NCBI GenBank assembly: GCA_016858145.1
Contig: JAEHOE010000003.1
Span: 868,001 to 932,000, forward strand
DNA from: Edaphochlamys debaryana
Lineage: Eukaryota > Chlorophyta > Chlorophyceae > Chlamydomonadales
Direction: 5' to 3'
Length of the DNA stretch: 64,000 bases
Positions within the stretch are counted from its first letter, which is position 1. Each line of letters opens with the position of its first letter. Below the pieces are notes generated by a model that was not told the DNA's origin, ran no database searches, and saw only the letters and a program-made list of their open reading frames with translations. Below, one piece after another: positions 55,801 through 64,000 of the stretch. A program made the translations under genes and the position numbers.

Positions 55801-56039
55801 ACCGCTAGGCAACATCGAAGCCCTCGACCTAACCCCCTCCCACGCCCCTCCCCCCTGCTCCTCTTCCCCTCCACCCCCCTGACCCAAAGGTGGGTGTGCG
55901 GTCTCTGGAGGAGGCGGCCGCCGCGCGCCGCTCCGGGGCCGACGCGCTCCTGATCAAGGCCGAGATGCTGCAGTCGTACGGCACCGATGTACGGGCGCTG
56001 GGCGACGCGCTGCAGTACGCCGTGACGATGGATGACTAA
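52810..56039 (+). CDS. plastid-type TIM-barrel protein, IGPS-like, catalytic residues lost
   Basis: Nine exons in phase give 331 residues: 52810-53009, 53257-53339, 53722-53777, 54201-54290, 54518-54655, 54897-54950, 55203-55310, 55532-55648 and 55890-56039. The N-terminus (MRTATCNASSACSSSSTH, then Arg/Ala/Gly-rich) looks like an algal chloroplast transit peptide. The body follows indole-3-glycerol-phosphate synthase (tryptophan pathway) strand by strand: ALEATIRRKQRQLEATIKEL, AVLVYEVARATPETTS, GGASALAVRTDSDSTPSGL, RVPVLARDWLLHPLQVCEVK, GAAGAIGIINQV, LDAPVEVVNAQEVAAL, VVFFCINVGVGLS, GAISLVGVRSLEEAAAARRS and GADALLIKAEML. At the active site, the E-x-K of the AEVKRASPS block is E-x-A, the K-[DE]-F lysine is Arg (ARDW), I-N-N-R is I-N-V-G and G-E-S-G is G-V-R-S. 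It is therefore unlikely to make indole-glycerol phosphate. A regulatory or different catalytic role is possible. Intron 2 donor and acceptor were chosen by phase. Confidence 0.78.
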
Positions 56040-56664
56040 GCCGTGCATGGAGGAGCCTTGCGTGGAGGGGATCCAAGATGGTGGAGGGGGGCGTTGCCCC
56101 GGGCCGGCGGTGGAAGGTGGCGGAGAGGGCCGTTGCTTTGTGTAAGCGTGCTGCGCGGCTGTGCGGCGGGGGCGCAGCGCGGGAGGAAGAGGGCAAAGTG
56201 ACGGGCTAGGGCTGGGGTAAACAGGGGTCATAAGGAGGGCTCGAAATGCATCGCAACTGTGTGGCGCTCAGTGAGAGCCGCTGTTGCATGGTGCACATGC
56301 GGCATGTGCAGGGGTCCAGGGCTGTGTCGGCATGTGCAAGACAGTGCCTCAAGCGGGGGTGTGGACCGTGTGACCGGCATGTGTCCGTCGTCCAGGGACG
56401 GTGCTTGCACGTGCGTTGCAATGGCGCCAGGGGCTCCGGACCGTCGGCCGCGGCCTGCCTCGATCGAAGAATGAAAGCTCGCAATTCTGCAAGTCAGCCC
56501 TGTGATACGTGTAACGTCCAATTACTCAAAGGGAAGCCATCGACCCGCACACCGAACCCTTATGCGCGCTCACACTCGGTGCTCCCCCTCACTCCCCAGC
56601 CAATCCTTGTCCCCCCCTTGTAAGACCCTCCCTCAGGCGGGTCCCTAGCTCTCCTCAGCCCCTC
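56040..56664. other. 3' flanks of convergent IGPS-like and unknown genes
   Basis: The two genes converge on this 625 bp. Apart from a TGTAA at 56141-56145, I see no features, and no frame here is convincing. Confidence 0.45.
56141..56145 (+). terminator. TGTAA poly(A) signal candidate, IGPS-like gene
   Basis: TGTAA lies 102 bases after the TAA stop of the IGPS-like gene, a typical distance for Chlamydomonas-type algae. A second TGTAA lies near 56508. Confidence 0.35.
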
Positions 56665-58870
56665 TCAGCCTCCCCCCACCCGCCCCAGCTGCGCCTCTGC
56701 CTGTGCCTCCATGGCATCCCACACCGCCTCCACCCTGGACACCAGATCTGGGGGAGGGAGGGGAGAGGGCGTGGAGCAGAGACAACGCGGCGAGGGGGAA
56801 AGTAAAAGGATGCCGGGGAAGGAACGCTCCCCTACCCCTTAATTCACGGCCCCAAGAGCCAAGCGCCTTGCTCCGCTGCCCCCCCCCCCGCCCCCGTGCC
56901 CTACCCCTCCCCGGCCGCCAACCCTCTTGCCCCCTTCTCGCGACCCCCCTAGCCCCCAAACGCCACCCCCCGCACCCGCGAAGTCGGGCTCTAGCAGGAA
57001 GCGCTGCAGAGAGGGAGAGAGGGAGGGGGGAGATAGATAGATAGGTGGCGCAGGACAGGTTAGGGTAGACCAGGCCACAAGGGGGGAGGGAAGGCTAGAA
57101 AGGGATGCAAGCGCAGGGCAGGAGGGCCAGGTAAGTCAGTTGGAGGGCTCACGGGGCCCCCTGTCGAGCCGTCTTGCCGAGCCCCCACTCCCGCCTGCGC
57201 CCCTAGCCACTTCCCAGCGCACCTCGACCGCCGCCCGTATCTCCAGGTCCGTCAGGGCGCCTGCGGCCGCCGCCCCTTGGTGCCCCGGCCCCGGCCCCCC
57301 GGCCGCAACCGCTGCCCCAGGTCCCCAGGGCTCCGCCGCTGCGGCTTGTGTACGGGCCGCCTGCAAAGAGGAGTGTCAGGAAAGCTAAGCGCTGTCGAGG
57401 ACGGACCAGCCAATCAAACGCAAAGGCTTTGAGGGCAAGGAGCTGCTCTCGCAGCCCAGATTCACCCCGCCCGTAGTCTGCGGCGAACGCCCGACGCCAC
57501 ACAACCAAGCGCTTCGCTTCGTTGATGTTTTTTCTACCCCGGATGACCCTATGCATGCTGAACAGCTAGCGGCTAGTTCTCAGCCAACGCCCCCCCTCTG
57601 CACCGCCTACCCGCTCCCGCTCCGCCGCCGCCAGCTGCCGCCGCCGCCGCTCCGCCGCCGCCGCCGCCGCCGCCTGCTCCGCCGCCGCCGCCCTCCGGAT
57701 GACGCCCTCCCGCTCCCGCACCGCCGCCTCCAGAAGGGAGGCGAACGCACGGCCCTCACCCGGGCTGTTGAAGCGGAAGCACAGCGCCGGGGGCGGAGGG
57801 GGAGGGGGCGGCGTCGCCGGTTCGGCCCCTATTGCCGGTTGTGCTTGTGCGTCGGTTGAGGCCCGAGGTGCGGACTCGCTACTGGCAGCGGAGGTTGCGG
57901 CGGCGGCGGCGACTTCATCGCCGTCGGCTGGCCTGGCGGCGGGCAGTAGCAAGAGCAGCCAGGGCTGGCCTGGTACTGCTGGCGGCGCCGCCGGAGCCGC
58001 CGCCGGACCTGAGGCCGCCGCCGCCAGCGCCGCCGCCAGCGGCAGCGGCGGCGGCGGCGGCAGCAGGCGCACGAGGCCTCCGCCGCTGAAGAGGTCCTGG
58101 CGCCACAGCACCACACCGTCCAGGACCACCTGGCGGGAGGGGGCACGGAGGAGAGGGGGGAGGAGAGGGGTGTGTGTGGAAGCAGTCCGCAGGGCCAGGG
58201 CCACGAGCGGGAACCTGACCGCCTCCCGGGTGGCAGGGCCCTCCAGGGCCAGGGGCTAAGGCGGGAGCTCGAGCGCCTCCCCCCGTCCTCCGCCACCTTC
58301 TTGAGCCTTCTTCCGCTCGCCCGCGCCGGCCCTGTCAGCAGCGCCGCCCCGCACTGCCCTTTCAACTCCCAATACCCCTCACCCCACCCACAGCAAGCCG
58401 CAACCTCCTCCCCGCAATTCCCCGCCCCAACACCCGCCCTGCCCCCGTTCTTCTTCCTTCCATCTCACCCGCACACCCTATCAACTCCCAACCCCACAGA
58501 GCCATCACCCACCCACCTTGACCTCCAGCTCGCCCCCCCCCGCGCCACTGAGTGCCGCAGTGAGCGTAGCGGCGCCCCGGCTGCCCACCCACGTGCCCCG
58601 CAGACCGGCGCGGTTGGGCGCCGCCGGCAGCGCCTGCGGAGGCCCGCCCGCCCCGCCGCCGCCGCCACCGGCGCCGGTCCCTGCAGCGCCCTGGGTGGTG
58701 GAGGCAGCAGCACCCGGGGGTGGGGGAGGGGGGTAGAGGGCGGTGCGCGGGGGGCGGGGGAGGAAGGCCGCGACGGCGCCGGTCCAGCTCTGGTGCAGCG
58801 ACGTGGGTGGGGGCGGGGGCGGGGGCGCCGGGGCGGAGGCGGTGTGTGGCTGCGCCTGGTGCCCCGCCAT
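56665..58870 (-). CDS. unrecognised protein with Ala-rich helix, function unknown
   Basis: Five exons in phase give 373 residues: 58870-58517, 58129-57611, 57360-57223, 57003-56976 and 56747-56665. The fourth exon is only 28 nt. I do not recognise the family. A Pro/Ala-rich N-terminus contains a short SWTGAVAAFL and later GLRGTWVGSRGAATLTAAL, then ELEVKVVLDGVVLWRQDLFS, which reads like beta strands. A segment ALCFRFNSPGEGRAFASLLE may close a small PH-like barrel, as F-x-F-x-S-x-x-E-A-x-x-F is seen in some PH/EVH1 proteins. An Ala/Arg helix (EREGVIRRAAAAEQAAAAAA) follows, and the protein ends with RFLLEPDFADLVSRVEAVWD and an acidic/Ala helix. The PH-like idea is weak. The phase-perfect exon chain and ATG context support a real gene. 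Confidence 0.6.
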
Positions 58871-59293
58871 TGGTGAGAGTCTCCGTTGGGCAGGTGCAGG
58901 CTGTTGCGAAGGCTCCTAGCGAGGCGTAGCAAGCTCGGTGTGTCGCGGGATGGCTGTGACCCACGGACCGCGCGTCTGTCGAGCCGAGGCCGCAAACGCC
59001 CTTCCGACAGCGCGCACGGCCCAGTTTAAGTGAAGTTCAACGCAGTGGAGTGGTGAGTTGTGGAACTGGGCGCAGCGAGGGCTCATGTGCTCGATGCGAG
59101 TTCGCAGCAGCGGTTTGCACGGAGCTCGCGACTGCTCTCCCCGCCCATTGAACGCGCCCCCACTTATCTCGCCTACTATTTATGTTTACATAGACGTGCC
59201 GACACTCGCCGAAAGCAGCTGTCGCGTCTCGGACGCAGCAATTCTGCCGATACTCCCTACTCAACCCGACCCTCGCTACAAGCAGCCACCCGC
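58871..59293. promoter_or_regulatory. bidirectional promoter region, unknown gene / MBL-fold gene
   Basis: Divergent start codons lie 423 bp apart. An AT-rich CTATTTATGTTTACATA stretch at about 59174-59190 may serve the plus-strand gene. No clear element is seen for the minus-strand gene. Confidence 0.4.
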
Positions 59294-62200
59294 ATGCGTC
59301 TGCGACCTTTACTAGACTCCTCGAGCCGCTTCGCCCCCGTTAGCGTGCCGGACCTGCTCCCGCGGCCAGCAGTCCGAACCGCCCGGGCGCCATCCCAGCT
59401 CGCCCATCCCCACCCCGACCTCGTCCTCGTCCTCGCCCTGCCCACCTCACAAGCACAACCCACGCCTTCTAAGGCACCGCCTGCTGTCATGTCGACCGCA
59501 CAGCCCACCTCAGCCGGGGCCACCGCATCCGCTCCCGGTGCAGTCCCGGCTGCCGCGGCCCCGCCGGGGCCGGCACTGGTCCCGAATCCGGATCCGGCGG
59601 TTGCGGAGGCGGAGCTGGCGGCAGCAAGGGCCGCCTGGGCCGCGCTACGGGAAGTGGATCGCCTTACAGGTGGGCCTGAATGGGGGCCTTGGCGGGGCCT
59701 GTCCTGGGCTTGCCGGGGCCCAGCTAGGGTGGGCTGGCGGGGATGTTTGATGGCGGTCGTGGGGCCCTCCACGTCATTACGTAACCCCTAGGGACTAGCT
59801 TACGTTCATATGTTTAGACTTCTGTCAGTAACGGGATTGGATCTCGTGTAGAAGCCTCGTTCTTGCCCTGTGAACGGAGCCTCAGCTTGCACTACCCTTC
59901 CCGCCCTCCGTCCCTTCCCAACCGCCACAGTCCGGGTGATCGTGGACAACGAGACTGACGGGCTGTCCAGCCCCTGCCCCATGTGCGACCCCCAGCTGGG
60001 CCCCGAATGCCGTACGCCGTACGTCACGGAGTTCTCTGCGGGGGTGCAGGCGAGTCGGCGCTTGGGCGGGAACGTGGGAGAATGCTGAGCCGCAGGGAGG
60101 CTGCGTGAGGCTCCATGGGGACTGCAGGCGAGTCGGCGCTTGGCCGTGGGGAGGGCATGCGGCCAGGCGCAGCGAGGCATCGCCTGGCGGCGGGGACCAG
60201 GGCAAGGGCAGGGACACGAGCGCATAGACCCTGCCGCAAGTGGTCCCTACCTGCATGGCTACCTGCCGCACCCCTGCCGCCCCCTCCTCCGCCCCCCTCC
60301 CTCCCCCCCACAGAGGGTCCTGGCCGGAGTCGACCCCTGCCTGGACTTCCGCCGTGTGGCCATGGGGGGCCACGGCCTGTCCCTGCTCATAGAGGCGGAG
60401 GTGGCGCAGCCGCCCCAGGCCCAAGGCAAGGGCTCGGCCGCACAAGCTGGAGCCGCGGACGGTGCCGGTGCCGGGTCCGGTGCCGGGGCCGGGGGCGTGT
60501 TCCGGGTGCTGTTCGATGGCGGCCCCCGTGAGGAGCTGTGGCGCGCCAACGCCGAAAGCCTGGGCGTGGACCTGGGGGGCGTGGGGGGGGCCATGCTGAG
60601 CCACTGGTGAGGGGGGGAAGGGGGGAGGATGGCAAGGGCCAAGGGGGTGTGGGGTGATGGTGTGAGGGGCAGGGTGGGAGGAGTGGGGAGTGAGGAGTGA
60701 GGAGGGGGTGTAGCGGGTAGCAGTGCCAAGGAAACGATCCCGGCACTGGGCGGTGCCCTTTACCCTTTTGTGCCGCCAGCCACTCCCCCCGCCGCCCTCC
60801 CACCTCCCCCTCCCCACCATGCCCCCCACCCCCAGGCACATTGACCACTCGGTCGGTCTCATTGAGGTGGCCAAGGCGGCCGCCGCCACCCGCGCCGCCG
60901 CCCTGGGGCTGGCGGCCGAGAGCGCCGACGACTCCCTGCTGGCCCCGCCGCCGCCCTTCGTGTTCGACCTGCACCCCGACCGCCCCGTGCGGAGGGGCTT
61001 CATGCCGCTGCCGGGCAGGCCCGTGCCGCTGAACGAGGTGGGGGCCGTGAGGGGAGGGGGGAAGGGGGTGTGGGGTGGAGGGGAGGTGGTGGTGGTGGTG
61101 GGGTAAGGCAGCGGTGGGGTGGGTTGGGCAGGCTGGTGGGTTGGTTGGTCTGTGGGCTCCGAAGAGGGGGGCAAGGGGCAAGGGGTGGGGTTGGGAACGG
61201 GCTGGGGAGAGGCAGGGGTGGGGCGGGGCAAGCGGGCAGGTGCCACTCAATGAAGTGGGGCGTGGGCCGCACGGGACTCCAACCACTCCACACACTCCAC
61301 ACTTTGGCTCGCACCAATCCGCTTCAATCCTGCGTCCACCCCTTCGATCCCCATTCCCTCAACCCGACGTGACCCTACTGTGCTCATGTCCTCATCCCGT
61401 CGTTGCCCCTCCCCATCGACCCCACTCCCCTGTGAGCAGGACCCCACCTACGGGCAGCTCTCCCCCCCCGGGTGCGTCGTGGAGCTGCACGCGGAGCCCC
61501 ACGTGATGGGCGGGCCCGCACCAGGCCCAGGGCCCGCAGGCCCGGCTGGGCCCACGTCGGGCCCAGCCCTGGGCGGCGTGTTCTTCGTGTCTGGATCCAT
61601 CCCCCGCCGTACGGCATTCGAGCAGGGGCAGCCCGGTCACGTGCAGCTGGGGGTGAGGGGGGCAGGGGGGAAGGAGTTTTGCGGGCGGATGGATGCCCGG
61701 GGTGAAGACGCGGGTCCAGAGTGCGGACGGGCCGGGGAGGGTGCGTAGGGGAACAAGGGGGGAGGAACGGCCGCAGCAATCGGCAGTCTGTCCCGTACCA
61801 CCAAGCCGCTTCCCTTGGCTCCCTTGCCCTCCAACCCCGTGACCCCCAGTCCGACGGCACGTGGCGGCCCGACGTCTTCCTCATGGACGAGCGCTACATG
61901 GCGGTCAAAATCCGAGGTGCGCTGGTCAACGCCGTACGTACGGGAGTACGGTGGTCCTTAGCCCGGCTGCTTCGCTCGCGCGTCCGCACCTGCCCGTACG
62001 GGTCCTGTGCCGCCTCTGTACGATCTGTACTACCCCGTACGGCCGTGCTTGTCATCCGGTCCAGTCCGGTCCGATGCTCTGGTCCCGTCCTGAACTGTCC
62101 GATCTTGTCCGGTCCGGTCCGGCGCTGCCTCAGGCCGCGGCGCTGTGGTGTTCACGGCCTGCTCGCACGCGGGTGTGGTCAACGTGGTGGGTGGGGCGGG

Positions 62201-64000
62201 GGGTGGGGGGGTAAGGGCGGGCATGGAGGGAGCGTGTCCAGAGAGCAGTCCGGTAGCTTGTGGATGGAGGGCGGGCATGGAGGGAGTGTGAAGGGCTGCT
62301 CGCTTGAGCCAGGGAGTCGGAGGCGCGGTTAATAGCCGGCCAGCCTGGAGGAGTGTGTGGCCACCCAAGAGAGGAGATCGCTAGATCCCATACCCACGCG
62401 CCGTGAGTCCTGTGCTTGGCCCCTGCCTCCTTCCATTCAGCCCGCCGGTTTACATGCCAGCTTGCATCCGGCCCCACCCCCACCAACTCGGGCCGTCGGG
62501 CGGGTGCAGGCATGGAGGGTGCGTGCCCAGAGTGTTCTCCAGCCTCAGTGGGGACGCCGCTGTGAGCAGGCCGCGAGGTCCCAGGCCTACGGGGGGCGGG
62601 CCGAGGGGGGCGGGGGTACGGAAGGGGGTGAAAGAGTGCCAGGGGCAAAGGTAGGCCAGGGCCCGAGGGAGGGCGGAGTCACGCCCGGGGGGCGGGTGGC
62701 GAGTGTTGCCCTGCCGCAGGGGCCAGAAGAGCAGCGGGCACTCCACCGGGGCCGCCCGAGGGCGTTGAGAGCAGGCAGGCGTTACCCAGGGCTCCAGGGC
62801 ACTACTGTGGCACAGGACACGACCTGAAGGGGCCCTGGTGGCCATGGCCAAGACCCCGCTTCCTTGATCTTTAGCCCCCGCCCTGCCCATACGACGCCTT
62901 GAAGGGTGGCGAGGTGCGGCTGCTGGCTCCCTCGAGCCAGCCCGCGCCCATGCAGCCACCTCATCCCTCTCTTCCACTTCCCCACCCCCTGACCCCTGGC
63001 CCCAGGTGGAGAGCGTCGCGGAGGTGTCGCAGAGCCCCGTGGCAGCAGTCATGGGCGGTGAGGCGGGGGGGGGGGGGCTTATGGCCTAGGGGGGGGGGGT
63101 CCGTGGGGCCACCGGTCTTGAGCCTATTGCTTGCGCCGCCCCTTCGCCTGCACCCCCATGCCCCCCTTCGCCGCCTCCCACCTTTGCCCCAATCTCGCCT
63201 CCCTCAGCGTCCCCTCGTTGGCCCCCTTCCCCTTCCCCGGGCTTCCACCTGGCTTCTCGCGTCCCCTTCGGTGCCCTCTGCAGCGCCTCCGTTCACCTCC
63301 TACCTACGGCAGTCTCCCTCCTCTCCCTCTTACCTCCCTCCCCCTCCCTCCCCCCTCCCTCCCCTCCCCCCCAGGCTTCCACCTGGCCTCCCGGCCCATG
63401 GAGCAGCGAGTGCCCGAGACCGTGGCGGCGCTCCAGCGGCTGCTGCCGGGGGGCCTGGTGCTGGCGGGGCACTGCACGGGCTGGAGGGCCAAGGTGGGGC
63501 GGGGAGGAGGGAGGGAGGGAGGGAGGGGAAAGGGCGGGAGGGGGAGGAGGGAGGGAGGGGAAAGGGAGGGAGGGGAAAGGGGGGGAGGGGAGAACTTTGG
63601 GGTGAAGAGAGGGAGATAGTTGGCTCAGCAAGGGTGGTCCGTCCGACGTGTGCGGGTGAGGGGGGCCTTCCGAGCACCGCAGGGGAAGGACCTGCGCGAG
63701 GAAGGAACCGGCTCGGGCGGTGGGTGCTGCGGGGAGGGGCGGGGGCACAAGCGGGAGCACACACGGTGCGCCGTAATGTTTTGGCCGTATTTTGCGTAAT
63801 AGCAAGGATAGTAGGGCCATGGGCAGGCGCGTGGTGGCTTTGGAGAGCGGGTGTGACCCTTCTGCTCGTGGCCTCTGCCCCTGTCCCTTTCTTCCGCGCC
63901 CTCTGCCCATCTCCTCCTCCACCCCTGCCCCTCGGTCGTCCCCAGGCGGCCCTGGCGGGTGCGTTCGGCGACCGCTACCAGCCCTGCTTCGTGGGCGGAA
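59294..64000 (+). CDS. metallo-beta-lactamase-fold hydrolase, COG1237 type, 3' end outside window
   Basis: Ten exons are visible: 59294-59669, 59931-60049, 60314-60606, 60836-61037, 61440-61652, 61850-61916, 62134-62186, 63006-63057, 63375-63493 and 63946-64000 (continuing). The family is the MBL-fold hydrolases annotated in archaea and bacteria as dihydropterin-ribofuranosyl-aminobenzene-phosphate synthase-like; the true substrate is unknown. Blocks in order: VRVIVDNETDGLSSP, GGHGLSLLIEAEV, FRVLFDGGPREELWRANAES, LGVDLGGVGGAMLSHWHIDH (metal-binding H-x-H-x-D-H, split by an intron after the Trp), FFVSGSIPRRTAFE, FLMDERYMAVKIRG, AVVFTACSHAGVVNV (further His ligand), VAAVMGGFHLASRP and GLVLAGHCTGWRAKAALAGA. 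The first ~65 residues are Arg/Pro/Ser-rich and may be an organelle transit peptide; an internal ATG at 59489 would remove it. The intron after exon 2 appears to use a GC donor (CAG|GCGAGT). Confidence 0.85.
60045..60143. repeat. duplicated 21-bp segment covering the GC donor
   Basis: TGCAGGCGAGTCGGCGCTTGG occurs at 60045-60065 and again at 60123-60143, 78 bp apart. The first copy spans the exon 2 boundary of the MBL-fold gene, and the second lies within the following intron. Confidence 0.85.

Noticed and set aside
59060..59293. Upstream extension of the MBL-fold protein from 59060
   Set aside because: The first codon at 59060 is GTG. The first ATG in frame is at 59294, and the extension has no recognisable feature.
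1..64000. CRISPR arrays, rRNA or tRNA genes, retroelement polymerase genes, viral genes or a biosynthetic gene cluster
   Set aside because: No spaced palindromic repeat array, cloverleaf, rRNA block, reverse transcriptase, integrase or capsid-like motif was seen, and neighbouring genes belong to unrelated pathways. Computational scans (tRNAscan-SE, Infernal, RepeatMasker) were not available and could still find short elements.

Overview
The window looks like nuclear DNA of a green alga (Chlorophyta, probably Chlorophyceae). It is very GC-rich. Its genes are split into many short exons by GT-AG introns that are mostly 100-350 bp. Several proteins carry long Ala/Gly/Pro/Ser/Gln tracts. One gene encodes a proline-rich protein of the type used in algal extracellular matrices. 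TGTAA, the poly(A) signal typical of Chlamydomonas relatives, follows some stop codons. There are no operons, Shine-Dalgarno sites or bacterial genes. All exon models were assembled by eye from splice signals, reading phase and family resemblance. Except where stated, every model stays in phase from start to stop.

Layout. 1-353 (-): piece of a PAN/Apple-like secreted protein running off the left edge. 1757-5269 (-): Gemin5-like helical-repeat protein without the WD40 half. 7142-11789 (-): TPR plus SET-domain protein. 12512-15618 (-): UTP11, an SSU processome factor. 16008-21228 (+): SET protein of the Rubisco-LSMT/SETD3 type. 21777-25842 (+): DP, the dimerization partner of E2F. About 27295-31407 (+): modular cysteine/proline-rich extracellular protein. 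32166-38795 (-): 20-exon M3 oligopeptidase. 40404-42372 and 43208-45448 (+): tandem F-box/ankyrin-like paralogues. 47122-49147 (-): coiled-coil, Gln-rich protein. 50220-52139 (-): mitochondrial CoA-type carrier. 52810-56039 (+): plastid-targeted TIM-barrel protein resembling indole-3-glycerol-phosphate synthase but without its catalytic residues. 56665-58870 (-): unrecognised protein. 59294 to the right edge (+): metallo-beta-lactamase-fold hydrolase.

The genes are mostly housekeeping functions from unrelated pathways: ribosome biogenesis, cell-cycle transcription, peptide turnover, CoA transport and protein methylation. I see no pathway cluster. Head-to-head pairs (UTP11/SET, CoA carrier/IGPS-like, unknown/MBL) are 390-670 bp apart and may share promoters.

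The most notable structures are these. (1) A 341-bp duplicate of the DP promoter and first coding exon sits inside an intron of the neighbouring SET gene and reads in frame into the next SET exon. (2) The extracellular protein grew by repeated duplication of an exon pair that includes a 46-nt exon. (3) Its proline-rich tract contains a ~444-bp tandem repeat whose copies differ in C-run length and therefore in frame. (4) The IGPS-like protein looks like a pseudoenzyme.
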